Positions 17,881-27,478 are shown, counted from the stretch's first letter. The stretch is 64,000 bases of DNA from Gemmatimonadota bacterium (GCA_022826685.1 JAJDUL010000035.1:145193-209192), one strand, 5' to 3'. Numbers and translations are program-made. The notes: generated by a model not told the origin, from the sequence alone.

Positions 17881-20202
17881 CTAGAGGCGGGTGCGGCGGA
17901 GGCGGTTCGCGTTCGTGACGACGGAGATCGAACTCAGCGCCATTGCGGCCTCCGCGATAACGGGGTGGAGGAGGCCGAGGAAGGCGACCGGGATCGCCAC
18001 GACGTTGTAGACGTAGGCCCAGAAGAGGTTCTCGCGGATCTTGCGGAAGGTGGCGCGGGCGAGCTTCGTCGCGCGCAGCACGGAGCGCAGATCTCCCTGC
18101 ACGAGGGTGATGTCCGCGGCCTCGATCGCGATGTCGGTGCCGGTCCCCACGGCGATGCCGACGTCGGCCGCCTTGAGCGCGGGGGCGTCGTTGATCCCGT
18201 CGCCCACGAAGGCCACGGTGCGGCCCTCGGCGCGGAGTTGCCGCACGGCGTCGACCTTGTCGGCGGGGAGCAGCCCGGCCCGGAAGTCGTCGATGCCGAG
18301 ATGTTCGGCGACGGCGGCCGCCACGGCTTCATGATCGCCGGTGAGCATCACGGTCCGGAAGCCGCGGCGGCTCAGCTCGAGGAGGGTTTCCCGCGCGTCT
18401 TCCTTCACCGGGTCGGCGATCGCGATCGCGCCGAGCAGCCGCCCGCCGGCGGCCACCCAGGCGACCGTGGGCGCGTCGTCGCCGAAACGCCGCTCCACCC
18501 GGGCGATGTCCTCCTCCGGGATGCCTTCCTCGCGCAGCAGCCGCGCGCTCCCCACGACGACCCGCTCGCCGTCGACCCCGCCGACGATGCCCATCCCGAC
18601 CCGGGCCTCCGCGCCGCCCGCCCGGGAGAAGGGGATGCCGCGCCGACGCGCCTCGTCCACGACGGCGCGGGCGAGCGGATGCTCGGAGGCGTCCTCCACC
18701 GCGGCCGCGAGCCCGAGCACGTGCGCCTCCGCGTCGACCGGGCTCGCGTCGCTCTCCGGGCCGGCTCCCGCCTCGCCCCCCGGCCCCTCGGCTGCTCCGT
18801 CCGCCACGAAGGTCTCGACCACGCGGGGGGCGCCGCGGGTCAGGGTGCCGGTCTTGTCGAAGACGAGCGTGTCCGCCCGGTCCAGCGTCTGGACGGCGGC
18901 CCCGTCCCGGATGAGGACGCCCCGGGTGGCTCCGACGCCGGTCCCGACCATGAGCGCCGTGGGGGTGGCGAGCCCGAGCGCGCAGGGGCAGGCGATGACG
19001 AGCACCGCGACGGCGGCGTAGAGCGCGAGCGAGAGCCGGCCCAACTCCGGGTTCACCCACGGGATCAACCCCGCCGCCCAGCGCGCGGCCTCCGCGAAGA
19101 CTCCGGGCACCACGAACCAGCCGACGAAGGCCGCCAGCGCGACGACGAGGATGGCGGGCACGAAGATGGCGGTCACCCGGTCCGCGAACTCCTGGATCGG
19201 GACCTTGCTCGCCTGCGCCTCCTCCACGAGGCGGATGACGTTGGACAGGAAGGTGTCCTCGCCCACGCCCGTCGCCCGCACCCGGAGCGCGCCGGAGTGG
19301 TTGACCGTCGAACCGAGGACAGAGGACCCCGGCTCCTTCTCGACCGGGATCGACTCGCCCGTCGCGAGCGATTCATCGACCGCGCTCCTCCCCTCGAGGA
19401 CGACGCCGTCCGTCGGGATCTTCTCGCCCGGGCGGATGATCATCACGTCGCCCACCGCCACGTCACGGGTCGGGACCTCGAGTGCGGCGCCCTCCCGCTC
19501 GACGCGGGCCGTCGGCGCTTCGAGCGAGAGCAGGGCCTGGATCGCCGACGATGACCGGCCGCGCGCCTTCGCCTCCACGAATCGTCCCGTCAGGTGGATT
19601 GCGGCGATCATCGCGCCCACGGGAGCGAAGTTCATGATCATCGGAGCGAACCCAAGGACGTGCAGGACCGCCCACACCCCCGTGAGCACGGAGACGCCCG
19701 CCCCGAGCGCGATGAGGACGTCCATATTCGGCATCCCGCCGCGCGCCGAGCGCCAGGCGCTGCGCAGGGTCGGCCCTCCGGGGCCCGCGAGGACGGCGGC
19801 CCCGAGCACGGTCACGCCGAGGTCGAAGACGAGCGGCGACGGCCAGCGCACCCCCGCGATCATCTCCGGCAGCATCCACACCATGGCCGGGGCGGTGAGC
19901 GCCCACGCGGCCCACATCGTTCTCCGCGCCTCGCGCGAGCGGGCTTCCGCCTCCGCAAGGCGCGAGCGCTCGGCCTCTCCGCGGTCCACGTCCGCGACGG
20001 GTTCGATCTCGTAGCCGGCCCCTTCGACGGCGGCGGCGAGTTCCTCGAAGGGTACGTCCCGGGTGAGCGTCAGCGTCGCGGACTCGGCGGGCAGGCTCAC
20101 CGAAGCCTCCACGCCGTCGACCGCGTTCAGACTCCTCTCCACGGAGCCGACGCAGCCGGCACAGTGCATGCCGGCGATCCGGTACGTCTTCCTGGCCATC
20201 AT
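17881..20202 (-). CDS. copA: Copper-exporting P1B-type ATPase
   Basis: A 773-residue ATPase. An N-terminal heavy-metal-associated domain carries GMHCAGC (Cys14, Cys17). The membrane metal site is Cys405-Pro-Cys407. The phosphorylation motif DKTGT has Asp449, SEHPLA supplies the P1B His-Pro pair, and GDGINDAP is the hinge. The last helices contain YN and MALSSISVVTNANRLRR, the P1B-1 signature for Cu(I) specificity. It pumps Cu(I) from cytosol to periplasm. The start overlaps the csoR stop (ATGATGA), so it is co-translated with its regulator. Confidence 0.95.
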   Translation of the reverse strand: MMARKTYRIAGMHCAGCVGSVERSLNAVDGVEASVSLPAESATLTLTRDVPFEELAAAVEGAGYEIEPVADVDRGEAERSRLAEAEARSREARRTMWAAWALTAPAMVWMLPEMIAGVRWPSPLVFDLGVTVLGAAVLAGPGGPTLRSAWRSARGGMPNMDVLIALGAGVSVLTGVWAVLHVLGFAPMIMNFAPVGAMIAAIHLTGRFVEAKARGRSSSAIQALLSLEAPTARVEREGAALEVPTRDVAVGDVMIIRPGEKIPTDGVVLEGRSAVDESLATGESIPVEKEPGSSVLGSTVNHSGALRVRATGVGEDTFLSNVIRLVEEAQASKVPIQEFADRVTAIFVPAILVVALAAFVGWFVVPGVFAEAARWAAGLIPWVNPELGRLSLALYAAVAVLVIACPCALGLATPTALMVGTGVGATRGVLIRDGAAVQTLDRADTLVFDKTGTLTRGAPRVVETFVADGAAEGPGGEAGAGPESDASPVDAEAHVLGLAAAVEDASEHPLARAVVDEARRRGIPFSRAGGAEARVGMGIVGGVDGERVVVGSARLLREEGIPEEDIARVERRFGDDAPTVAWVAAGGRLLGAIAIADPVKEDARETLLELSRRGFRTVMLTGDHEAVAAAVAEHLGIDDFRAGLLPADKVDAVRQLRAEGRTVAFVGDGINDAPALKAADVGIAVGTGTDIAIEAADITLVQGDLRSVLRATKLARATFRKIRENLFWAYVYNVVAIPVAFLGLLHPVIAEAAMALSSISVVTNANRLRRTRL

Positions 20203-20510
20203 TTGCCGGCGAAGCGCATGAAGAGATCCGCAATCTCCGCGCGCACCCGCGCGGCGTCGTCGCCGCCTTCCTCGATGGCGTGGGTGGCGCAGCGCTCGAG
20301 GTGGTTCAGCAGAAGTTCCTTCTCGGCCGCGCGGAGCGCGGAGTGAACGGCGGCGAACTGCTGCAGGATGTCCGGGCAGTACCGCTCATCCTCCACCATG
20401 CGGGCGATGCCCCCGACCTGTCCCCGGATGCGGGCCAACCGACGGCCGAGGTCGTTCTTCGTCCCCTCCGCGATCCCCATCGCATGCGTCCCCGCGTCGC
20501 TCACTGCCAT
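20199..20510 (-). CDS. csoR: Copper-sensing repressor, CsoR family
   Basis: A 103-residue all-helical regulator. The Cu(I) ligands are Cys45, His70 and Cys74, with the same spacing (25 and 4) as known CsoR proteins; formaldehyde sensors (FrmR) lack this set. Arg-rich helix 1 (DLGRRLARIRGQVGGIARM) matches the DNA-binding face. Cu(I) binding releases the operator. It is first in a two-gene operon with copA. ATG 20510 is chosen; Met11 is an alternative. Confidence 0.92.
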   Translation of the reverse strand: MAVSDAGTHAMGIAEGTKNDLGRRLARIRGQVGGIARMVEDERYCPDILQQFAAVHSALRAAEKELLLNHLERCATHAIEEGGDDAARVRAEIADLFMRFAGK

Positions 20511-20551
20511 TCGCTCCGTGCCCCGTGTCGGTCCGTTGTCGGTCTTGCATA

Positions 20552-20583
20552 AATACTATACAGGGGTATTGTATATCTCGCAA
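20552..20583 (-). promoter_or_regulatory. csoR-copA promoter with embedded CsoR operator
   Basis: On the minus strand, -35 TTGCGA (20583-20578), a 17-bp spacer and -10 TATAGT (20560-20555) make a good sigma-70 promoter about 40 bp before csoR. Inside the spacer and -10 are interleaved inverted repeats: AATAC/GTATT (20552-20556 and 20566-20570) and TATAC/GTATA (20557-20561 and 20571-20575) around a run of four G. This matches the AT-flanked G/C-run layout of CsoR operators, so bound CsoR would block RNA polymerase. Confidence 0.7.
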
Positions 20584-20668
20584 GCGGTGGGGCCCGGCGT
20601 GAACCCCGGCGCGAGATCCTCGCGCTTGCGGTGGCGGCGTTTCGCCGGGGGCTGCTAAACTCAGGGCC

Positions 20669-21337
20669 ATGTTCAGGAAACTCAGGCAGATGGTCGACGA
20701 GGCGCTCGACCGGATGGAAGCGAAGCAGCCCGGTGCGTCCGAGGACGACATCGACCGCGTCATCCGCGCCATGCGCCAGGAACTCGTCGACACGCGGGCA
20801 CGGATCTCCGAACTCGAGGGGCTGTTCGAGTCGCAGGTGCGTCAGGCGGACAAGGAAAAGGACGCGGCCCGGGTCGCGGAGCGGCGGGCGGCGAAGGCCG
20901 CGGAGATCGGGGATGCGGAGACGGTCGAGGTCGCGAACCGGTTTGCGGCGCGGCACCGCCAGCGGCTCGAGGTCCTCGTCCTCAAGGCCGAGGGGACGCA
21001 GGCCGAACTCCAGCAGCAGAAGGCCGAGGCGGCGCAGGGCGCGGAACAACTGAAGAGCGCGATGGCGCGGCGGGATTCGCTCGGCGTGCAGCAGCGGCGC
21101 GCGCAGGCGATCCGGCATTCCTCTGAACGGTTCGACTCGGCGGACGCATTCGACCGCATGGCCGATAAGCTCGAGGGAGGCCAGGATCTCGACGACGCGC
21201 GCCGCCAGGTGGACGAGGCGCTCGACCCGATGGCCGGCGCGCCGCAGCGGGACTTCGTGGCCGAGCGGGAACTGCGGGAGGCGCGGGCCGACGCGATGCT
21301 CGAGGAGCTGAAGCGCCGGATGTCGAAGGGGGAGTAG
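20669..21337 (+). CDS. PspA/IM30-like coiled-coil protein
   Basis: A 222-residue, almost entirely helical protein starting MFRKLRQMVDEALDRMEAKQ. It has long heptad-like charged segments, with a break near residue 150, and a C-terminal helix EAREL-type segment ending RRMSKGE. The layout (short amphipathic N-terminus, then a long hairpin) fits the PspA/IM30/Vipp1 envelope-stress family, but identity to family hallmarks is weak, so this is tentative. It is divergent from csoR and 24 bp upstream of the symporter, with which it may be co-transcribed. Confidence 0.6.
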   Translation: MFRKLRQMVDEALDRMEAKQPGASEDDIDRVIRAMRQELVDTRARISELEGLFESQVRQADKEKDAARVAERRAAKAAEIGDAETVEVANRFAARHRQRLEVLVLKAEGTQAELQQQKAEAAQGAEQLKSAMARRDSLGVQQRRAQAIRHSSERFDSADAFDRMADKLEGGQDLDDARRQVDEALDPMAGAPQRDFVAERELREARADAMLEELKRRMSKGE

Positions 21338-21361
21338 CCCCACGGAAAGAGCGGAGGACCG

Positions 21362-22861
21362 ATGGACCTGCTGACGATTGCCGTCTTCGGATATCCCCTC
21401 GTCCTCATCGCGATCGGGGTGTGGCGCTCCAGGCAGATCAAGAGCCACGCGGATTTCATGGTCGCCGGCCGCAACGTGCCGGTGGCGCTCCTCGTGGGGA
21501 CGCTCATCTGCACCTGGATCGGATCGGGGTCGCTCTTCGGCGGGGCCGGGCTCGCCTACCGGACGGGGATCGCGGAGCTGTGGTTCTCCTTCGGCGCCTG
21601 GGTCGGTCTCCTCGTCGCCTTCTACCTTGCGCCCCGCGTGCGCTCGATCGCGAAGTACACCGTCCCGGACCTCCTCGAACAGCGCTACAACGCGGCGGCG
21701 CGCGTCCTCGGCACGGTCGCGATCATCCTCGCCTACGTGACGATCGCCGCCTACCAGTTCCGGGGCGGCGGCTGGATTCTAAGCATCGTCACGGATGGCG
21801 CCATCTCGCCCACGGCCGGGATGATCATCACCTGCGTCACGATCGTGGCCTTCACGGCGCTCGCCGGCATGGTGTCGATCGTCTCCGTCGATCTCCTGAA
21901 CGGGATCATCATCACGCTCGGCATCATCATCGGTCTCCCCTACCTCGTGCTGTCGAACGGCGGTGTGGGGGCGATCGCGGCCGCGCTTCCGGAGCAGCAC
22001 CTCACGGTGCTCGGGGGACACAACGTGCTCTGGGTCATCGGCGTCGCGATGCCCACCTTCCTGCTCATCCTGGGCGAGAGCGGGATGTACCAGAAGTTCT
22101 TCTCCGCCAAGGACGCGGGGTCCGCCAAGAAGGCCGTCGTCGGCATGTTCCTCGGGGTCGTGTTCATCGAGACGACGCTGGCACTGATCGCGATCGTCGG
22201 TCGGGCGGTGTTCCCGGAACTCGCCGACCCGACGCAGATATCGCACGTCGGACTCGCCGCGTCGGAGACGATCATCCTTCACATCGCCGCCAACGGCCTG
22301 CCGATCATCGGGGGCGCGATTCTCCTCGCGGCGGCGGTCGCCATCGTGCTCTCGACGGGCAACACCTTCCTTCTCGTGCCGTCCACGAACGTGAGCCGGG
22401 ACCTCTACGAGCGCTTCGTGGATCCGGACGCGAGCGAGGGGCGGAAGCTGGCGGTGCAGCGCCTCTGCGTCATCCTGTTCGGCGGGCTGGGGCTCGTGCT
22501 ACTGACGCAGTGGGACACCGTGCTCGAGATGGCGCTCTACGCGTACTCGCTCGTCGGCGCGAGCCTCACGCCGGCGCTCCTGGCGGCCTTCCTCTGGCGC
22601 CGCGTGACGCCGCAGGGAGGGGTGGCCTGCATCGCGGGGGGACTCGGGAGCATCGTCGGCATCAAGCTCTTGTCCGAGTTCGGCGTGAACTTCACCGCCA
22701 CCATCGGGGGGACCGCGTTCGATTTCGCTTCGAGCGACTACATCGTGATCCCCGGCGTCCTCATCTCGCTCGGACTCCTGATCGTCGTGAGCCTGCTCAC
22801 ACCGCCTTCGCCAGAGGAGAAGTGGCGGCCCTTCTTCCAGGAGAATCCCGAGAAGCTCTGA
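21362..22861 (+). CDS. Sodium:solute symporter (SSS family)
   Basis: A 499-residue protein with about 13 hydrophobic helices. The N-terminal FMVAGRNVPVALLVGTLICTWIG contains the family pattern for the first core helix. The later GNTFLLVPSTNVSRDLYERF matches the SSS helix-9 region, where Ser/Thr residues line the sodium site. It imports a solute with Na+; candidates include proline, pantothenate or other organic acids, and sequence alone does not decide. It converges on the potassium channel gene. Confidence 0.9.
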   Translation: MDLLTIAVFGYPLVLIAIGVWRSRQIKSHADFMVAGRNVPVALLVGTLICTWIGSGSLFGGAGLAYRTGIAELWFSFGAWVGLLVAFYLAPRVRSIAKYTVPDLLEQRYNAAARVLGTVAIILAYVTIAAYQFRGGGWILSIVTDGAISPTAGMIITCVTIVAFTALAGMVSIVSVDLLNGIIITLGIIIGLPYLVLSNGGVGAIAAALPEQHLTVLGGHNVLWVIGVAMPTFLLILGESGMYQKFFSAKDAGSAKKAVVGMFLGVVFIETTLALIAIVGRAVFPELADPTQISHVGLAASETIILHIAANGLPIIGGAILLAAAVAIVLSTGNTFLLVPSTNVSRDLYERFVDPDASEGRKLAVQRLCVILFGGLGLVLLTQWDTVLEMALYAYSLVGASLTPALLAAFLWRRVTPQGGVACIAGGLGSIVGIKLLSEFGVNFTATIGGTAFDFASSDYIVIPGVLISLGLLIVVSLLTPPSPEEKWRPFFQENPEKL

Positions 22862-22903
22862 GCCTCCGGCGGGCCGCGAACCGGGTCGGGCCGACGATCC
22901 GCG

Positions 22904-23953
22904 TCAGCTCAGGAGGCGGCGGAATTCGGCGAACTTCGGAGGCGGGCCCAGGACGACCAGGAGGTCGCCGGGCCGCACTCTCTCCTCCGGTGCCGGGTTG
23001 TAGACGAAGCCGTCGCCGCCCTCCCGGCCGCTTTCTCCGCGCTGGATCGCGACGACGAGCAGTCCGGTTCTGGCCGGGATCTTCGCCTCGGCCAGAGTGA
23101 GTCCGGCGACCTCCGAGGATTCCGACACGGACGCCTGCTCCAGGAGCAGCCCCATGCTGTCTCCGGCGGCCTGCGTATCGACGAAGAGCGTGACGTCGGG
23201 GCGCAGGACGAGCGAGGCCAGCTGGATGCCGCCCGCCGCGGCGGGCGTGACGACGCGGTCGGCGCCCGCCTTCCTGAGCTTGCTCACGGACTCCTCGGCG
23301 CGCGCCCGTCCCACGATCGTGAGATCCGGATTCAGTTCCCGCGCGGCGAGGCAGACGAAGGCGTTGTCCGTATCCGCGCTCAGCGCGGCGATGAGCCCCC
23401 GCGCCCGGTCGATCCCCGCCGCCCTGAGCGAGTCGTCGTCCGTCGCGTCCCCCACGATGACCAGCGCGTCGGGGTCCAGTTGCCGCGCGTCATCGAGGTG
23501 CGCGGGGTCGCTCTCGATGGCGACGTAGGGAGTGCCGCGGGCGACGAACCTCTTGATTGCGGCAAGGCCGGTGCGGCCCACGCCGCACAGGATCACGTGG
23601 TCGTCGACGTCGTTGATCCTCTTCATCATCCTGCGTCTCTTGAGGGTCTGGGTCAGGTCCAGCTCGACGAGGGTGGCGGTGATGAGGGCGAACCAGATCG
23701 CGAGCGTGACGATGCCGCCCGCGATCATGAAACTCGCGAATACGCGGCCGCCCTCCGTCAGCGTCTGGATTTCCCCGTACCCGACCGCCGAGACCGTGAT
23801 CACGGTCATGAAGAACGCGTCCGAGAGGCTGTATTCGGGCATGAGGGCGAAGCCGGTCGTCCCGATGATCGTGAGACTCACCGTGAAGAAAACGGCCCCG
23901 AGGAGGCGGCCTTCGAACCGGCTGAAGTCGAACAGGTGCCGCAAGAGGTTCAT
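22904..23953 (-). CDS. Potassium channel with RCK (TrkA-N/TrkA-C) domains
   Basis: A 349-residue protein. Two membrane helices flank a pore loop whose selectivity filter reads AVGYGE. They are followed at about 110 by a cytoplasmic Rossmann domain (VILCGVGRTGLAAI, with GDATDD later) and a C-terminal TrkA-C domain ending near GDLLVVLGP. This is the MthK/Kch architecture: tetrameric K+ channel gated by ligand binding to the RCK ring. The ATG at 23953 lies 5 bp after the stop of the preceding gene, so the two share a transcript. Confidence 0.9.
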   Translation of the reverse strand: MNLLRHLFDFSRFEGRLLGAVFFTVSLTIIGTTGFALMPEYSLSDAFFMTVITVSAVGYGEIQTLTEGGRVFASFMIAGGIVTLAIWFALITATLVELDLTQTLKRRRMMKRINDVDDHVILCGVGRTGLAAIKRFVARGTPYVAIESDPAHLDDARQLDPDALVIVGDATDDDSLRAAGIDRARGLIAALSADTDNAFVCLAARELNPDLTIVGRARAEESVSKLRKAGADRVVTPAAAGGIQLASLVLRPDVTLFVDTQAAGDSMGLLLEQASVSESSEVAGLTLAEAKIPARTGLLVVAIQRGESGREGGDGFVYNPAPEERVRPGDLLVVLGPPPKFAEFRRLLS

Positions 23954-23958
23954 CGATC

Positions 23959-25638
23959 TCACCGCGTGCCGCGGTCCAGGCGCGCGACGACCTGACGGCC
24001 CTTGATCCGGCTGCCGTCGAGGCCGCGGACCACCGCGTCGGCCACCAGCGAATCGATGTCGACGAGGGTGAAGTTCTGCCGGATGTCGATGCGCCCGATC
24101 TGTCCGCCGGCGGCGGAGGTTTCGCCCGTGATGGCGCCCACGAGGTCGCCGGGGCCGGCGCCGTCGCGCTTCCCGACGCCGACGAAGACCTTCGTCCACG
24201 TGGGTCGCGTGGCGCGCCGGGCGCTGGCGTCGGTGGGCGCGCCCGCGGCGTCCCGGGTCGGTGCGTCGCCGCGAGCCGGCCGCCCGGGCGCCGCTTCGCC
24301 GGCCGGGCGGGCGGGGCGGTCCGCTGGCCGGCTGGGTGCGGCCAGCGCGGCGGCCACCCGCGGAGCGCCGTGTTCCTCCAGCAGCGGAGCCAGGAGGAGC
24401 GCACCGCTCGCGAGATCCTGCTCTTCCAGCGCGGCGGAGACGCGGGCGCGGAAGGCGGCCACGTCATCCAGGAGCGCGGGGTCCGCGGGCTCGGCCAGCG
24501 GTGCGACCCGCAGCCCGGCCCGCGACGCCGTCAGCTCCAGTTGCCGCTCATGCAGGGTGCCGACGATGGCGTAGCAGCGCTCGGCGGCCGCCGCCGCGCG
24601 GGCGAGGGGCTCCGGCGAGGGCGGCAGTTCGAATGCAACGGCATCGGCGGCGGCCTCGACTTCGCCCCACGCCCCGACCCGCACCGTCGCGCCATCGTCC
24701 GTTTCGGCTGCGCCGGCTCCCTCGGCCGCGGCGTCACCCGTTTCGGCCGCGCCGTCGTCCGTCTCGGTCGCGACGACGCGCAGCCCGGTCACTGAGAGCG
24801 CCGCGCGCACATCGGCGACGGCTTGGGGGGCCGTCTCGACGCTGACGGCGGTCGCCGCGCCTGCCTCCGTGATGTCGTGAAGCAACTCGGCCAGGCGGGC
24901 GAGCCGGCCCTCGCGCGTCGCCCGGCTCGCGACGGCGACCGCAGTGCCCGCCACGCGGCCCGAGTCCGACTCCCCGGCCCGCGGTTCGGCGAACAGTTCG
25001 TTCGGCCACCGGCGCGCGCGCGGGAGCCAGCGCTCGATCAGCTCGTCGAACGCCGCATCGCGGGCGTGGGTCGTCGCGATCCGACGGGCCCCGTCGCCGG
25101 AGGCCTGCACCACGGCCTCGACGGCAGCCCGCGCCGGCTCCAGCGCACGCACGTCGTCGAGGACCAGGGTGCACAGCGCCGCCGCCGGCATGTCTCCCCT
25201 TCGCACCCCCTCCAGCAGAACGGCCGGAGGCCCGACGAGGATCGGCGCCCGCCCCGTCGCCCCGGCGCCGGCGCCCGGCACCACGACGACCTCATGCCCG
25301 GCGGCGCGGGCAACGGCGTGCATGCGCGACGCGCAGCGCCGCGCGCGGTCCACCGTTGCGGTGAGCACGAAGGCGCGTCCGCCCGTCTCGCCAGCGGCCA
25401 GATCCCGCACGGCGGCCGCCGCGTAGAGCGGGGCGAGGCCCGCCCCCTCGGCGGCAACGAGCGCGATGTGGCGTCCCCGCTCGATCGCGCCCGAGAGGGT
25501 CTCGAGCGCTTCCGAAGGCGGCGGCGCCGTTTCCGCCTCGCCTGCCGGCTGGTCCTGGTTCAAGAGCGGGATCCCCGGGAACGAATGGCCAAAGGTCGTG
25601 AACGGGCGGTCGCCCGCATGGGTGGGGAAGGTACGCAA
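23959..25638 (-). CDS. Degenerate DEAD-box helicase relative with DbpA-type RNA-binding domain
   Basis: About 559 residues. The last 80 (WTKVFVGVGKRDGAGPGDLVGAI, then GRIDIRQNFTLVDI and a final basic strand) are a clear DbpA/CsdA-type RNA-binding domain. The rest follows a DEAD-box layout, but the motifs are gone: the P-loop position reads AAEGAGLAP (no GKT), motif Ib resembles GPPAVLL, motif II reads LDDVRA instead of DEAD, and no HRxGR motif VI is present. ATP-driven unwinding is therefore unlikely. The frame is intact over 1.6 kb, arguing for a functional non-catalytic protein rather than a pseudogene. The TTG start at 25638 is uncertain; a TTG at about codon 26 is possible. Confidence 0.75.
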   Translation of the reverse strand: MRTFPTHAGDRPFTTFGHSFPGIPLLNQDQPAGEAETAPPPSEALETLSGAIERGRHIALVAAEGAGLAPLYAAAAVRDLAAGETGGRAFVLTATVDRARRCASRMHAVARAAGHEVVVVPGAGAGATGRAPILVGPPAVLLEGVRRGDMPAAALCTLVLDDVRALEPARAAVEAVVQASGDGARRIATTHARDAAFDELIERWLPRARRWPNELFAEPRAGESDSGRVAGTAVAVASRATREGRLARLAELLHDITEAGAATAVSVETAPQAVADVRAALSVTGLRVVATETDDGAAETGDAAAEGAGAAETDDGATVRVGAWGEVEAAADAVAFELPPSPEPLARAAAAAERCYAIVGTLHERQLELTASRAGLRVAPLAEPADPALLDDVAAFRARVSAALEEQDLASGALLLAPLLEEHGAPRVAAALAAPSRPADRPARPAGEAAPGRPARGDAPTRDAAGAPTDASARRATRPTWTKVFVGVGKRDGAGPGDLVGAITGETSAAGGQIGRIDIRQNFTLVDIDSLVADAVVRGLDGSRIKGRQVVARLDRGTR

Positions 25639-25707
25639 GGCGTCCGTTCGCCCAAAGTGCGGACCCGGCCGCCCGGGGGCCGGTTACGTTGACGGCGGCT
25701 CCGAGGC

Positions 25708-27129
25708 ATGTCTAAGGTCACAGTCCGCTCGCCGCGGCCGTCCGGCGCGCTCTCCCGTGACGACCCCCAGCACGAGGTGACAGCAATTTCCGCAGTCGGA
25801 ACCCTGGAGGCGATTCAGGCCGGGGTGTGGGGCGTCCCCCTCATCATCCTTCTCCTCACCACGGGCCTCGTCTACACGCTGCTGCTGCGGGGCCTCCAGT
25901 TCCGGCGCCTGCCGCAGGCGCTCTGGCTGGCGCTCGTCAAGCGCCGCGAGCCGGAGGGCGAGGGCGACATCTCGCACTTCCAGGCGCTCATGACCGCGTT
26001 GGCCGCAACGGTCGGCACCGGGAACATCGTGGGCGTCGCGACGGCCATCGGCGCGGGGGGTCCGGGGGCGCTCTTCTGGATGTGGGTGACGGGACTCCTC
26101 GGGATGGCCACGAAGTACGCGGAGGCGGTCCTCGGCGTCCGGTTCCGGGAGACCGACGCCCGTGGCGAGAAGGCGGGCGGCCCCATGTACTACCTCGAGC
26201 ACGGCCTCGGTCGGGGCCCGGTCGGCCGGGGCCTCGCGATCGCCTTCGCGCTCTTCGCGACGCTCGCCGCGTTCGGCATCGGCAACGGCGTCCAGTCCCA
26301 GGCGGTGGCGGACGCGATGAACGAGTCGTTCCGCGTCCCGCACTGGATCATGGGACTCGTCACGGCGGGCGCCGTCGGCCTCGTCATCATCGGAGGGATC
26401 CGCTCCATCGGGCGCGTCGCGAGCGTCATCGTGTCGGCGATGATCGTCCTCTACATGGGCGTCGCCGGCGTCGTCCTCATTTCCAACGCGGCGGAGATCC
26501 CGGCGGCCTTCCAACTCGTGTTCGAGCACGCGTTCGGGGGGCGCGCCGCAGCCGGCGGTGTGCTCGGTTACACCGTCCTCCAGGCGATGCGCTTCGGCGT
26601 CGCGCGCGGGATCTTCTCGAACGAATCGGGACTGGGCACGGGCGCGATCGCCGCGGCGGCGGCGCAGACGCGCGAGCCGGTGCGGCAGGCCCTGGTCTCG
26701 ATGACGCAGACGTTCATCGACACCATCGTCGTCTGCACCCTCACCGGACTCGCGATCCTGACCACGGGCGCGTGGCAGTCGGGGGCCGAGGGCGCGAACA
26801 TGACGCAACTCGCCTTCGACACGGGTCTCCTCGCGGGCGCGGGGGACATCGTCGTCGCGCTCGGCCTCGCAACCTTCGCCTTCAGCACGATGCTCGGGTG
26901 GTCCTACTACGGGGAACGGAGCTTCGCCTACCTCTTCGGCGAACGCGTGATCCGCCCCTATCGGCTGGCCTTCGTGCTCGTCGTCGGGCTCGCCGCGGTG
27001 GTGGAACTCGATGTCGTGTGGCTGATCTCCGACATCCTCAACGGCCTCATGGCGGCGCCGAACCTCGTGGGACTCCTGCTTCTGTCAGGCGTCGTATGGC
27101 GGGAGACGCGGAGCTACTTCAACCGCTAG
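25708..27129 (+). CDS. Alanine/glycine:cation symporter (AGCS family)
   Basis: A 473-residue transporter with about 11 helices. The family signature [19 protein letters not shown] followed by [10 protein letters not shown] is present, as is [20 protein letters not shown] proteins import alanine, glycine or D-alanine with Na+ or H+. The ATG at 25708 is used; a GTG at 25777 (MTAISAVGT) would give a more usual N-terminus. It is divergent from the degenerate helicase gene over a 69-bp gap. Confidence 0.92.
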   Translation: MSKVTVRSPRPSGALSRDDPQHEVTAISAVGTLEAIQAGVWGVPLIILLLTTGLVYTLLLRGLQFRRLPQALWLALVKRREPEGEGDISHFQALMTALAATVGTGNIVGVATAIGAGGPGALFWMWVTGLLGMATKYAEAVLGVRFRETDARGEKAGGPMYYLEHGLGRGPVGRGLAIAFALFATLAAFGIGNGVQSQAVADAMNESFRVPHWIMGLVTAGAVGLVIIGGIRSIGRVASVIVSAMIVLYMGVAGVVLISNAAEIPAAFQLVFEHAFGGRAAAGGVLGYTVLQAMRFGVARGIFSNESGLGTGAIAAAAAQTREPVRQALVSMTQTFIDTIVVCTLTGLAILTTGAWQSGAEGANMTQLAFDTGLLAGAGDIVVALGLATFAFSTMLGWSYYGERSFAYLFGERVIRPYRLAFVLVVGLAAVVELDVVWLISDILNGLMAAPNLVGLLLLSGVVWRETRSYFNR

Positions 27130-27145
27130 CGGCGCGCCAGCCGCT
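27128..27145. terminator. Hairpin at convergent gene ends
   Basis: Arms agcggc (27128-27133) and gccgct (27140-27145) flank a 6-nt loop, starting in the symporter stop codon and 13 bp before the converging gene's end. No T-run follows. Confidence 0.35.
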
Positions 27146-27158
27146 GATGTCGCGTCCC

Positions 27159-27434
27159 CTAGCCCCGGAAGGGGGCGTAGTGGCCGAGGTCGTAGGCCCG
27201 GATCGAGAGGACGCCCCTCGCGCCGATGCCCACGTCCGCCAGGGTGCGCGTCTCGTCGCGGATGCGGCGCTCGGCGAACTCGGTGTAGAAGTCGGCGGGG
27301 TCGTCGGAGGAGCGCTGGAGCATCTCGCGGATGCCGAAGGCCTTGGCGTCGGCCACGGTGGTGTCGGCGGACAGCTCCGCCACGTGTTCGAGCCAGCGGT
27401 CCGGCATGATGAGGCGTACCGTGATGGCGCTCAT
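27159..27434 (-). CDS. Small beta-grasp-like hypothetical protein
   Basis: A 91-residue protein. The order is strand (ITVRLIMP), strand (VAELSADTTVADAKAF), helix (ADAKAFGIREMLQRS), then RTLADVGIGARGVLSIRAYD, which resembles the strand-helix-strand plan of ubiquitin-like YukD/EsaB or MoaD-like folds. It ends FRG, with one terminal glycine, so the Gly-Gly tail of sulfur carriers is absent. I cannot assign a function. The next gene downstream on this strand runs in the opposite direction. Confidence 0.6.
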   Translation of the reverse strand: MSAITVRLIMPDRWLEHVAELSADTTVADAKAFGIREMLQRSSDDPADFYTEFAERRIRDETRTLADVGIGARGVLSIRAYDLGHYAPFRG

Positions 27435-27478
27435 GCGATCCTCGGGAGCGGGTTCGACGCCGACCTCGATTGCGGCGC

